Assembly (NCBI GenBank): GCA_020746995.1
Contig: JAGPXD010000003.1
Coordinates: forward strand, 2,542,001 to 2,606,000
Length of the DNA: 64,000 nt
Source: Plectosphaerella cucumerina
Taxonomy: Eukaryota > Ascomycota > Sordariomycetes > Glomerellales > Plectosphaerellaceae
Direction of reading: 5' to 3'
The notes beneath the pieces are model-generated. The model saw only the letters and a list, made by a program, of their open reading frames with translations. It made no database searches and was not told the origin of the DNA. Position 1 is the stretch's first letter. Every line of letters begins with the position of its first letter. The translations under genes and the position numbers were made by a program. Shown here piece after piece: positions 46,845 to 57,056 of the stretch.

Positions 46845-48252
46845 TCATCGCTGGTTCCCCTTAGGAATGTAGCGACTCCGGAACGCCTGGCTGATGCTGA
46901 ACCTGCTCCCGGCGCCATCTTGCATCTTACTTGCGAGGGCCTCCTCGAGGGCTGATTGTGTCACAGATGCATCTAGAGATGTTAGTCAGGCTGGAACAAA
47001 GCATTTGCTCGGACGGAACTCACCATCCAGGTCACTAAAGCTGCTGCCCATGCTAGGGGTCCCGTCGCTGCCTTCTCGGCGCGGACTCTTCCCAGACAGC
47101 TCGGTCGTCCTCCGAGGGGAAAGCGGCCCATGGGGTCGCTTGTCTCCGCCGCTGGACGGACCTGAGGGCCTCGACGCAAATGCTGGCGAGGACGGCACTG
47201 AAGAATCAGATGTCTCGGAGCGGTGGACGGCCTTGTCCTTGCCCTTGGGGCCGCCCCTGCGACTTCCACTCTTTGCTTCTCCTCGTAGCGTCGATGTCAG
47301 ATCCGACTGAGCGGACCCGGCGCCGGTAGAATTGCTTTGTCTCTGGGCAAATGCCGGCTCGGTATCCGTTTCTTCTTCGTCATCTCCCAAGTCACCGGGC
47401 CCATCGGCGGGGAGCCGCTGTGACTGGAACCTCGGGGGCCGTCGGATGATGCGGCTCTGTGCGGGAAGTGACTCAGAGTCGGATGAGTCGTACGAATCAG
47501 ACTCCTCGCGTGTGGGTGATGCCAGTTCCGGGCTTCGAGGGGTCGTCTCGATGGGCAAGGATGACAGTCGCCGGCGCGCGTTGGCACCTTCTCGTAGTGA
47601 CCCTTTGCCCGGCCGGGGCGAGGAAGATCCCGCAACGTTCACGGCCGTTCCGGACGATGCAGTGCGAGAGATATTCGGTCGAAGCGATGTGTTAATCGGT
47701 GTCGGTGGCCCAGCGCTGCCGGGCAGCGGGGAGTCGCGGCGGATCGAGAGGGCAGACGCTGTTCGCCCGTGGCCCATGGACGGCTCGGCGCCCGGGACGG
47801 GTGAAGGCGCGCCCTTGGCGGCAGCAGTCGCTTTGCGCACTTGGGCGCGCAACTGCGCATGATGTCTTTCGGTAAGGTATGCAACCTGCTGAAGGAGGAA
47901 GGAGACGGTAACGTTGAATCGCAAGGCTCTGGGAGACTGGTCAGCGGGCGCAACCGTCAAGGTCGTCGGTGGGCATCACAGTTCGTTCCCTGTCCAGCGT
48001 CTGTCAGCCCATGAAGCCGCCACTCAGTTCACCATCAAGACTCACAATCAATCTCCGTCTTCGCCGCGCCCGATATGATGCCCCAGAGCTCATCATCCTT
48101 GGAAAAGTCCCAAGTAATCTGCGCCAGACAGTCAGCGTCGGCGGCACGCGCCGAAAGCGGCAGCCGCAGTGACATACCGGAGGAGGGTCCACGAAGTCGC
48201 CCCTTGGGATGGGTAAACGAATGTACACGGTAAACTTGGGCTCCGCCATCAT
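46845..48252 (-). CDS. ATG29: Autophagy protein Atg29, 396 aa
   Basis: Five exons: 48252-48178, 48118-48046, 47989-47980 (10 nt), 47928-47024 and 46972-46845. Atg29 forms, with Atg17 and Atg31, the scaffold that nucleates the autophagosome assembly site. The conserved N-terminal domain is intact after splicing: FTVYIRLPIPRGDFVDPPP, WDFSKDDELWGIIS, then IDWNELALRFNVTVSFLLQQ. The rest is a long Ser/Pro/Arg-rich tail, as in filamentous-fungal orthologues. The last exon adds DASVTQSALEEALASKMQ and a basic end RSRYIPKGNQR, which looks conserved. The micro-exon is needed because direct reading meets a TGA, and its donor (GTGATG) is atypical. Two adjacent ATGs open the frame. Identity is firm; the micro-exon is the weakest part of the model. 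Confidence 0.93.
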
Positions 48253-48470
48253 GAAGAAAGCGGCGTAATCATACTGGCCCCCTTTGCTGCGAGATGCTGG
48301 ATGCTTGAAGATGCCGAAACGCTTGTCGTCGGGATGTCGACTCGCCTGGGTCGGCCGACCCCAGGCCGAAGCTCTTATCGGAGCTGTGTAAGGTGCAGAT
48401 AAGACGAAGCACGTGAAACCAAGGCATCATAATGCGGCCAGTCACACTTGTCAGCATCGAATCATCCGAA
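48253..48470. other. Promoter side of ATG29 and tRNA-Glu upstream region
   Basis: 218 bp between the ATG29 start and the tRNA. No distinct element was recognised. Confidence 0.4.
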
Positions 48471-48551
48471 TCCGGAATGGTGTAATGGTCAACATTTGTC
48501 GCTCTCATGCAGAGCGCCGACAGGCTCGGGGTTCAATTCCCCGTTCCGGAA
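48471..48551 (+). tRNA. tRNA-Glu (CTC) with a 9-nt intron
   Basis: The cloverleaf has acceptor stem TCCGGAA with TTCCGGA, a D-arm with GGTGTAATGGTCAA, anticodon stem TGTCG with CGACA (48497-48501 and 48518-48522), and T-arm CGGGG-TTCAATT-CCCCG. The discriminator base is A. The 16-nt anticodon loop is nine bases too long. Placing the intron one base after the anticodon, the canonical site, gives anticodon CTC (48504-48506) and intron 48508-48516, for a 72-nt mature tRNA reading GAG. Pol III stop TTTT is at 48554-48557. Confidence 0.88.
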
Positions 48552-48553
48552 TC

Positions 48554-48557
48554 TTTT
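48554..48557 (+). terminator. Pol III terminator of tRNA-Glu
   Basis: Four T residues two bases beyond the discriminator base. Confidence 0.7.
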
Positions 48558-49264
48558 GCTGGTTTCTCTCTTGTGAAGCTGCGCCTCTCCTTTTTTGTGC
48601 TTGGAAGCAGCCTGAGGTGAGAATCCATCGTCCGACCTGCGCTGAAGCATACAATCAACGCCCAAAAGTGCCAATTACATGGCATCAGGTCTTTTGGCTT
48701 GCCTGATGGTCGGTCAAGGCAGGCAGAGGGCAGGATAATGTGGGCTACTGGGTGCAATTGAGGTTTGATGGTGCCGGTCCTCCACCACAAATGAGGGGCC
48801 AACTGGACCATCGCGACCACTAAGTATAGAAATTCCATCGCTGCAGTCCCAACTGACCTGGCGTCTTCGAGTAGGTCTTTACGAGTATACCTAGGACTCA
48901 CGTAGCCTGAGAGGGGTCCTCTTGGCAGGGAATCGGCGGCAAACACGACGTCGCGGCTAACGTGGGAACCTCATTGGCCACCGAACCAACAGCATCACCA
49001 ACTGCTACCTGCATGCTCCTTCAGCGCCAGATGAGACACATGCCTGCATCTACAGGGGTACTTGCATGTTCTGAAGCCCATTTTGATACTGGAGCTTCTG
49101 TTGGTAGGCGTTCTTGGAACGCCCACCCTCTCCTGTGCCACTTGATAAGTCCTGGATCGACAGATCACCTGTCTGCATCCATCTCCCCCTCATCTACAAT
49201 CCCCGATACCAGTTTCCAGTGGTTAAGACTACTTCTTTTTGTTTTTGTGTTTCATTCCTTAACC
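48558..49264. other. Intergenic, 707 bp
   Basis: Upstream region of the membrane-protein gene. The gene's reading frame stays open back to about 48962, but I treat that part as 5' leader. A T-rich run (about 49225-49260) lies just before the start codon. Confidence 0.5.
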
Positions 49265-51091
49265 ATGTTCGGCGCACGGGACGACAGCGACAGCGAGGAC
49301 AACCTGCAGTCGCAACTGCATCGGACAAGCCTCGCCTTGAACCCGACTCAGGCTGGCCCTGGAAGAAAACTCTCTGCATTCTCCTTCCTCGCCATATCCA
49401 CCACAATCAGCACTCTGCTCCTCGTAGCCAATGTTCGGAATTGGGCCATCGAAGGGTCTGTTTACGCCTGGTGGCTGGAAGCCATCATCGACAACCGCGC
49501 TGCAATCCAGTCAGGGATCCAGATTTGCGCAGCTGGCCTTGGATTGATCCATGCCTCGGCCGTGGCCCGTCTCATTGAGCATGCGACAAACATTTCCATC
49601 ATTCGCGGTGCGGACTTCACAACCGAGAGCTTGCGGTCTCGCATCAACATGAGCATTCTCAGGTGGCAATGGAGCGGCAAGATTCGCCACTTTGGCCCCG
49701 TCATCCTCATGTGCTCGCTCGGTCTCTTGTCGTCGGCTCTTTGGGTCGGTGCCATCACTCCTGTCGGTGGCACGGCCTCCGTGATCGAGACAATCCTCGT
49801 ACCCGATTACAGCAACACTTCTCTGATCAGAGAGTATCCGTCCGAGCTCAGCAGGCCGACACCTTTTGCTGCCACGCAAAAAGGCCAATTCACGTACGCG
49901 GTTGGCATCAAGCTCTTGGGTAGCTTGATCGCCTCGGGAGCCTCAGCGACAACAGCCGACGGTTCCATCCGAAAGCATCAGAAGATCGACAACACACAGT
50001 ACTTCTACGAAGGTCGATCGTACGGCGTGGGCTCGGCGGTTGGTCTGACAGACGGAGTCTTTGCCGACGTGACATCTTCGACATCTTATGCCTACAGTGA
50101 GGTTGGCTACTCATCGGAGGTCAACTGTATTCACAACAGGAGCAGCCTCTTCATCATCCAAAGATTTGGGAATCGCATCTTCCCTGTCCGAGGACTCTTG
50201 CCTGACAGCGTCGACAGTCCGCAAGACTCGGAGTACTTTGGCCACAGCCCCGATTCCATCGTGGCAGTGGGTGTGGCACATTCCATCAAGTCCCCCAGAC
50301 GGTACCTCTCCATCGCGGCGGGACAGGGGTATCGTTCCCTGAATGCTTCCCAGTGCACTGTGGACTTCACTCCCAAGAGGTTCGACGTGTATGTCAACCT
50401 CAGGGATCGAAGCATCAGGGTTCACCCACGGGAGACCATTGACGACTTTGACCCAGAGCGCAACATCACAAAGACGGCCATGCGGCAATTCGAGCTCATG
50501 TCAAACGACTTGACCAACCTCTACCAGTCAGTCCTTGGCGGAACGTTCCTGTCGAGCGCCTCCGCGTGGAACATGTCGAACAACCCAGACGACACCGTGA
50601 CGGAGGACGAAGCCACGCTTCGCGGCCTGGAGAACTCCATCACGGCCATGTCGGACTCGATGCTGGCTGCCTACGGCGCGGCCCAGCTCATGGTCGGCAA
50701 CATAACGCAGACGCGCGAAGTTCGCCTCGAGATGACAACATTTGTCATCGGGCAGACGAGCTACATTGTAGCTGTCGCTGTTCTCAACGCCATCATCCTT
50801 CTTGTGGTGATTGCCGAGGGTGTCCGCACCAAGTGCTGGGCCGGGCTCTCCGTCATTGACATTCCCGACCCGAAATGGCTCATCGAGGCGGCTTTCCATG
50901 GTGGAAAGGCTGCCAGTCGAACGAAGGTCCGATCAGATGTCGGCCTGGGGCTGAGAACCGTCGACATCAACAGGCCAGGGACTTTGGGGTACTCTCCCAT
51001 TGTCGAAAAGGCGGAGGATCTTGTCAAGGCGACGGCTTATGGGAGGCAGGGAGAAGTGGCGCTGTTACTCAAGAGTAGCAATACCGCCTGA
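49265..51091 (+). CDS. Multi-pass membrane protein of unknown function, 608 aa
   Basis: One exon. The start MFGARDD is chosen because it follows a T-rich leader and puts a short acidic N-terminus before the first helix; the frame is open for about 100 further codons upstream. Likely membrane helices are at about 38-58 (FSFLAISTTISTLLLVAN), 135-157 (GPVILMCSLGLLSSALWVG) and 500-522 (YIVAVAVLNAIILLVVIA), with one or two weaker ones between the first two. A large region (about 165-490) with several N-x-S/T sites lies between and is probably extracytoplasmic. The layout resembles a fungal family of uncharacterised membrane proteins with a big lumenal loop. The next gene has the same overall plan and direction, suggesting relatedness, though I see little direct sequence identity. 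No function is known to me. Confidence 0.85.
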   Translation: MFGARDDSDSEDNLQSQLHRTSLALNPTQAGPGRKLSAFSFLAISTTISTLLLVANVRNWAIEGSVYAWWLEAIIDNRAAIQSGIQICAAGLGLIHASAVARLIEHATNISIIRGADFTTESLRSRINMSILRWQWSGKIRHFGPVILMCSLGLLSSALWVGAITPVGGTASVIETILVPDYSNTSLIREYPSELSRPTPFAATQKGQFTYAVGIKLLGSLIASGASATTADGSIRKHQKIDNTQYFYEGRSYGVGSAVGLTDGVFADVTSSTSYAYSEVGYSSEVNCIHNRSSLFIIQRFGNRIFPVRGLLPDSVDSPQDSEYFGHSPDSIVAVGVAHSIKSPRRYLSIAAGQGYRSLNASQCTVDFTPKRFDVYVNLRDRSIRVHPRETIDDFDPERNITKTAMRQFELMSNDLTNLYQSVLGGTFLSSASAWNMSNNPDDTVTEDEATLRGLENSITAMSDSMLAAYGAAQLMVGNITQTREVRLEMTTFVIGQTSYIVAVAVLNAIILLVVIAEGVRTKCWAGLSVIDIPDPKWLIEAAFHGGKAASRTKVRSDVGLGLRTVDINRPGTLGYSPIVEKAEDLVKATAYGRQGEVALLLKSSNTA

Positions 51092-51804
51092 TGGTTGTTT
51101 GAGTTTGGAGGAGCTTAATCTTTGTTTTCAGTTTAGTTGCCCACATGATCACGTAGCGTTCGCGATAGATGGTGTCCTCGGCGTCACGGATCTGCATCCT
51201 CGTCGGACGTAGTTAATTACTAAACAGTAGATCGAAGCTTCGGGCCTTTTCTGACGCAACGTGATGATGAACTACCGCCTAGGATTGAAGTTGACACATG
51301 TCAAGGCTGGCCTGTGTTCTCATTGGCGAAGACCAGCAATCCGTCACGACGGCTTCTCCAGCGCTGACAAGGCTCCAAGCAGCATGAGGTCTAATCAAAA
51401 CTAGCAGCTGTCAAATGAAGCGTACTTCGCTGCTAACTGACAGCCCTGTGATAGCTGGTCGGCGGACCAGGCCGATTGACCCCGATGTCCCTCGATGCCA
51501 CATGCTACGCCAAGACCGCTCGGTGGAGAAGGTCTCACGGTGCAGTTCGTCGCTCGACGGCTTCAGCAACGATTTGAAGTCATCTGTCCGGGACACATTA
51601 TCTGCTTGAAAGCTTTTCGGGTGTATTGAGCTAAGACACGTTCCCATCGTTCATCCCGCATCGACGGAACCGACCAGACATGTGCTGACCGCAAGTTCCT
51701 CTCCGAACCGGCTCATAACTGGAACTAAACCCCCCAACACGCTCCCCCGACTCCTTCAAATCTTCGAAACCCCTGCCTGGTCATATTTTTTTTACATATC
51801 TCAG
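51092..51804. other. Intergenic, 713 bp, may hold a missing first exon
   Basis: Spacer between the two membrane-protein genes. The run of T residues and CAG just before 51805 looks like a splice acceptor, so the start codon of the next gene may lie in this region. One phase-compatible possibility is ATG AAG C at 51415-51421 before GTACTT, but the donor is weak. Confidence 0.4.
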
Positions 51805-53968
51805 TTAACGTGGACGAACAAAGCGCGAACGCCGTGGCACGAGGGACACCAGGCCAGCCCCTATTTCTGGAAAAGGGGGGAGCCTCAAAACCCCACATCG
51901 ATTCCACCAACACCCCCCATCTACCATCAGGCCCAGCTTCCAGCAGCACAGAAGAGGGACCTTCCGTCAAGTCTCGGCCGAGTTCCAAAGGAAAGCTGTG
52001 TCTCTTGTGCCTCGTCTATCTGTTGGGCCTGGCGACAACCCTCTGCCACTGGGCATACTACATCCACCTGGACGGAACCCTCGTGGGCAGCAGCTACGTG
52101 CAACAGCAGAACATCCGGTCAGTACCCTCATCGTCTTGTCTCGCTGCCATTCTGACAGATTGCCAGAGTAGGCACTGCTCTTGCGGTTCTGACGCAGTTC
52201 TCATTCGTCACTGCCGTTTGGCTGTCGTACACCCAGACGCTTTGGCTTCACATCCGCCGTACGGCTCTGAGTCCAAACGCTCTCGATGCGGCCTTTGGAG
52301 CAAACGAGTCCATTCTGTTCGTTCGAAACCTGGAGATGCTTCGAATGTTCAAAAAGGGCTCCGTCCTGGCACTTCTCGCGTGGTGTCTCCTTCTCCCCGC
52401 CTTCTTCACCCCGGCGACGCTCTTCGTCAGGCCGGGAACATGGGCGCAGGAGACCGTTCGTAGCGTCCCGCAGTCGGTCACCTCCGATCCGATCGAGGGG
52501 CATCGTTTTGCGTATAGTCCTCCGACGGAACGCAATGCTTCTCGCATTCGGGGCGATCATGACACGGCAAGTCGAAGGCGTACGTTTGCAGGACCGCGGA
52601 CAACTCTGAGCCTTGTTTCTACAGCTACAGCATCTGTTGGAGGCATCTTACCCATTGCAGCGCCGCATGGAAAGTCAAGTTACAGCACATCGTTCTTCGG
52701 TCCAGCAGTCCAATGTTCCTTGGTGAACACAACAACGGCAGCGCTCATGGACATCTTCCTCCGGGAGAAGATGGCGAGACAGCTTGGAGCCGCTCGAGAA
52801 GTCGACAACGCGTACTATGCCTTCGTGCCTGTATGGGGAGAGAATGGGACGATTCAACCGGTCGCGAAACCGAGGCAGCGAGGGCCGAGCAATGCGACGA
52901 ACGAGGTCTGGATCTCCATCTCCAAGTACATTGATCGCGGACACCATGATACCTCATCAGACAACAGACGGCGCGAAAGCATCGTATGCGAACTGTACAA
53001 TGCCACCTACCACGTCTCGTTTAGCTGGGTAAAAGGGGCGCAGAGGATCGTAGGGAACACCACTCTGGGGCATCGCATGTCGTTCCCCTCAACCGAGGAG
53101 GCACAACGAGAACCGGACCCAAGCGACATGGCGCGCCATGCCTATGCAGCGTTCATGTGGGTCATCACCGACCAGGTCGTTGGGTCGATGAGCTGGTATG
53201 AGGACGGATCCAAGGACCAGGATGATGAGGCTGGCGTAGAGAGAGATCCAGCGCTTAGTGACTCTGACCCGACATTCGACAACAAGTCAAACAGCAGGAC
53301 TGATCGTCCAAACGACCCTTCCGGGAGTGACCTCGCGAAGCCGAGCAATTCGACAACCAGGCCGGCAGACAGACCGACATCTCAAGCCCCTGCCCAGTTC
53401 GGCGTCATCGACACTCCGCTAGAGCACAATGTCCTTCTCGGCTGCGACGATCTCGACGTCTTCTTCGACTTTAGCCGCCGCCTCTACAACTATGACGACT
53501 CGCGAATGACCGGTCTGAAGGACCAGCGGAGGCGAGACAAGAGCTTGGCCGGCGGGCTGAGCTTCGGGCGACTGATTGAGCAGCTGAGCTTCAACGTCGC
53601 CGTCAGCTTGTTCCAGAATGATCTTTTGACGTGAGGTGCCTACTTTCCTCGACCGAGAACTGTTCGCTGACATGAGACGTAGGCGGCCCGTCGATGCTAC
53701 CGTTACCACGGTGGATGACGTGAATCGATGTGGATACCTCCCGCTGGGGCTTTTCCTTCCGTATTCTCTCGCCAACTTTGCCACGCTCCTGGCGGTCATC
53801 TGGGGGTGCTTCTCCTTAATAAGACATGGATCAATGCCTGGGAAGTCCTTTTCGGATGTTGCAAAGGCGACGATGGACCCGGAGGTTGGGTTTGCTCTCC
53901 GCGAGAGGCAGGGGTTGTTGAAGGCTTTCGATGGCGAGCAGGGGATGATTCTTCAGAAAACAGAGTGA
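51805..53968 (+). CDS. Multi-pass membrane protein of unknown function, start unresolved (about 687 codons seen)
   Basis: Visible exons are 51805-52117, 52167-53630 and 53683-53968, in phase. The introns have GTCAGT and GTGAGG donors and a CTGAC-like branch point in the second. Hydrophobic segments are LCLLCLVYLLGLATTL, a pair around VLTQFSFVTAVWLSY and VLALLAWCLLLPAFF, and a C-terminal LPYSLANFATLLAVIWG. Between the third and fourth lies a long polar region with several N-x-S/T sites, probably lumenal or extracellular. The plan is the same as in the preceding gene. No in-frame ATG exists between a stop at 51726 and the first hydrophobic segment. The reading therefore starts at a splice acceptor (CTCAG before 51805) with the first coding exon not identified, or at a non-AUG codon. 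The family is unknown to me. Confidence 0.75.
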
Positions 53969-54093
53969 ATATGATCGAGATATTTTCATCCATCGAGGGC
54001 AAGGGCTGAGTAGCATGTACTCACCACCGAGCAACAACAAGTATGTAATTCTGCTGCAAGAATGAGCCGACGCCAGCTTGTGCGCATGCCATC
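53969..54093. other. Convergent 3' spacer, 125 bp
   Basis: Very short spacer between the ends of the membrane-protein gene and the SDR gene; their 3' UTRs probably overlap. Confidence 0.5.
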
Positions 54094-55200
54094 TCAGGCA
54101 AGGCGCTTGGAGTCTTCTGCCTTGACAATATCCTCCAGCCTGTTCAGTTCGAACTTTCTGTACGAGATGAGATCCAGCATCCACTCTCCGAAGATGAGCC
54201 TCCCAAGCCGGATCTGGGTGACCATGCCGCCGGCCCAGAACCAATTCGCCGCGGCACCGATCCATCCTCCAAGCCAACCCTCGCCCTTGAGAACCTCCTT
54301 GACAAGCATGGTGGCGTACTCGTGCGTCTCGATTGTCGCATTCGTCTGCGAGAACAGCAGGCGCCGGGCGTAGGCATCCTTGATCGGGAGGTAGAGGGAA
54401 TCAGGTGGCAGTGTGCGATCGAGCTTGGCGATCTGGCTCTTGATGGTGCCCGTCATGGACACCATGACGCGAACGCCAAAGGGGCGGAGCTCCTGTCGGA
54501 GGGTGCGACTGTACGAGTTGAGGGCCCCTTTGGAGCTGCAGTAGACGGACCCGAAGATATAGGGCGTCACGGAGGAAACGCTGCTGATCATGACAATCAA
54601 ACCGCGCGCGGGGATCAGGAAGGGCGTGAAGGCTTGGACCATAGCCATGACTCCGAAGACGTTGGTCTCGAACGTCCTCCGCACCTCGTCCATGTCAATG
54701 TCAGTGGCTGGGACGGTATGGGTGAGTCCCCTGGACGTGGCTTCAGCGGGAGGTCATGAAGGTGTCTGGGCGCCCTGGGCATCCGGAACTTACGCATTGT
54801 TGACGAGGACATCGAGGCGTCCGCCAGTGACTTGCCTCACCTGCTCTTTGCAGTTGACAATACTTTTCGAGTCGGTGACGTCCAAGGGGAGTACGGTCAT
54901 GCCCGCGTCACGGAGATCGTCCATGACCTCCGGGCGGCGTGCAGTGGCGATGACATGGAAGCCTGATTTGGAGGAAAGCGAACCCAGCATCAGTGATGTG
55001 GACGGTTGGGCGAAGGTACGATCGGTGCATGTCGCGCAGACCTACCCTTGGCGTGGAACTCCTTGCAAAGGGCATGGCCAATGCCTCCGGGCGTACACCT
55101 GCGCAAGTCAGCCGGTGGTCTCAAGGCAGCGGCTAGTCAGCCTTTCGGCCGCAACATACCCCGTTACGAGGACAGACTTTCGTGATCCAGTGCTGGCCAT
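54094..55200 (-). CDS. Short-chain dehydrogenase, Ayr1-like, 299 aa
   Basis: Four exons: 55200-55160, 55098-55046, 54962-54794 and 54730-54094, all phases consistent. A classical SDR Rossmann fold: the cofactor motif TGCTPGGIG (13-21) is rebuilt across the first splice junction, VNNAG (85-89) across the third, and the catalytic triad is Ser138, Tyr151 and Lys155 (YCSSK). The basic pair Arg-Arg in ATARRPE after the second beta strand suggests NADPH. The closest known type is 1-acyldihydroxyacetone-phosphate reductase (Ayr1), which makes lysophosphatidate at the ER and lipid droplets. The C-terminal ~70 residues contain an aromatic hydrophobic stretch (LGGWIGAAANWFWAGG) suited to membrane or droplet binding. 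Substrate is inferred by similarity only. Confidence 0.93.
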
Positions 55201-55880
55201 TGTGAGAATGTGAGAATGTGAAGGAGAGAATTCCAGGTCGGAAGTCCGCTGCAGGGAGATAAGGTTCTTGCCTCGGTTGACGGTTGACAGCTGAGTCAGC
55301 GACATTCTGACCATGTCGTCTGACTTGACCTGGCCATCATCGACATCGACGGTCGACTCGGACTTCCACATGCCTATCAATCGACCTGCTTCATCAATCA
55401 ATATGCCTTCCCAACTGATCTGCTCTTATACCATCTCCACTGCAATCATTGTTTGTATTCTCTGATCCGTGTGTATTCCTAGGATAGGTTGAGACCATTG
55501 AGCGATCCATGCGCCGCAAGAGACGCCCGTGAAGGCGTCTTTCCTGCGACACCTCAAAGCTGTGTGCAACTGGCAACATGACAGGACTTTCTCAATATAA
55601 GCTTCACGTATCTCGGTTAATTCTTGAGAGGTCAAAGAATGTAATTTACGTCAAACGCCACACAAATAGACACCAGCCTTGGCACGAAACAGTCCTGGAG
55701 TCTCAATCCCGCGTCGGAATCATCATGACAAGATCTGGCGTGCAGGAGCAGAAGATGAGGGATTCATGCGATTCCAATACCAAGATTAACTTTTCATACC
55801 CAATGCACCCAAACGAAGGAAGAAATCAAACCCCCAAACACTCCATCACCAGGGTCTCCCTCAGCATCCAGAAGCCTAAA
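55201..55880. other. Intergenic, 680 bp
   Basis: Between two minus-strand genes. It holds the SDR promoter and the 3' UTR of the next gene. Nothing else was recognised. Confidence 0.5.
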
Positions 55881-57056
55881 TCAGGCCCACAGATCGACAT
55901 CCATCGGGTCACCAACCGACGACTCGGTCCTCCTAGAACCTCCAGTATCCGATGACTCCTCCTGCATCTCCTTCTCATCTTCCTTGAGCTTCTCAAGGCC
56001 CTCCTTGTTGGCCTGAACCAGGAATCCAACGATTGCAGGGAGGAAGGAGTCGTTCATCTCCGAGTCGTACACTGCCATTTGACAGCAGAAGCCGGCACCA
56101 CGGCCCAGATTCCACCTTGGGCCGAAAGCACGCTTCTTCTTGAGACGGTGGAACCTTGCCAACACGAGCTCATCGTAATTGAGGGCCATGATGAACTGGG
56201 TGTTGAAACCCACAGAGTAGGCACTGAGCTGTTGTGCCCAAGGATCGGCGATGCCGAAACCTCCTCTGTCATCCGCGCTGCCGGTGGCAATCCACAGCTG
56301 GAACTTCTGCAGTCGTCGCGTCTCCCACTTCTTGAGGATTCTTGGCGTGAGATGAAAAGCGTCATCGATGAGTGTCTCCCGCTGTGTGTAATTCTGAAGG
56401 TCGTTGTAAGAGCTCAGGATCACACTCTTGCAGATCTTGGCCGGAATTCCACCGCGAGTCTTCATTTCAAGCCCACATGACTTGATTGTGTTGCTGGTGT
56501 CCTCGAATCTGGCAGGCTCGAAGTCTTTATGGTTGCGGACGAGAACATAGAAATTGTCCGGTCGAAGGCTGGCTGATCCTGGGACGAGTTTGCGGGGCTG
56601 TATACTGCCCTTTTGGACAAGGAAGCTCTCGTTGGTCTGAACCAGAGTCGATTCGTGCTCTGCCAAAGAGCGAAAGGAGTAGGCCGAGTCCGGGATGATA
56701 GGGAGTCTGACGAAGATCTCCTCCACGCAGTGAAGGAGGTGCGCGTTGCTTATCTTCACCACATCCTGCTCGTTGGCTGGACACACGGATCGGTTGGGGT
56801 ATTGGACCATGAGCCTCTCGACAACGAGTCGATTCACAAAATCTGCCCCTTCCAAGGCCATTCGAAGGGCTTCGGAGCCCTCCTCGACCCATTGGCCAGC
56901 GAGATCTCCGCCGATATTCAGGCGCTTGGTGATGACCGCGTGGGCGAATGCGGGGGTCTGGACGTGGTTGACCAGTTTACCCCGTTTCTCCTGCTTCTTG
57001 TACACAAAGTCGGGGGCCTTTCCGTACCATGGAAGAGACATGTCAGGGAAGGGCAT
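55881..57056 (-). CDS. Conserved-looking protein of unknown function, 391 aa
   Basis: One exon. The start MPFPDMSLPWYGK is preceded by CCAAC, a good context; the frame is open about 140 codons further upstream, but that part is Ser/Thr/Pro/Arg-rich and reads like leader. The protein is a compact mixed alpha/beta sequence without signal peptide or membrane helix. Notable stretches are NEQDVVKISNAHLLHCVEEIF, shown here only as its core VVKISNAHLLH, CGLEMKTRGGIPAKIC, and an aromatic region WETRRLQKFQLWIATG. The end is an acidic Glu/Ser-rich tail (DPMDVDLWA). I do not recognise a domain. Balanced composition, normal length and the well-placed start support a real gene. Confidence 0.83.
   Translation of the reverse strand: MPFPDMSLPWYGKAPDFVYKKQEKRGKLVNHVQTPAFAHAVITKRLNIGGDLAGQWVEEGSEALRMALEGADFVNRLVVERLMVQYPNRSVCPANEQDVVKISNAHLLHCVEEIFVRLPIIPDSAYSFRSLAEHESTLVQTNESFLVQKGSIQPRKLVPGSASLRPDNFYVLVRNHKDFEPARFEDTSNTIKSCGLEMKTRGGIPAKICKSVILSSYNDLQNYTQRETLIDDAFHLTPRILKKWETRRLQKFQLWIATGSADDRGGFGIADPWAQQLSAYSVGFNTQFIMALNYDELVLARFHRLKKKRAFGPRWNLGRGAGFCCQMAVYDSEMNDSFLPAIVGFLVQANKEGLEKLKEDEKEMQEESSDTGGSRRTESSVGDPMDVDLWA

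Noticed and set aside
48962..49264. Upstream extension of the 49265 membrane-protein frame
   Set aside because: The extra ~100 residues lack the character of the rest; the later ATG follows a T-rich leader and gives a sensible N-terminus.
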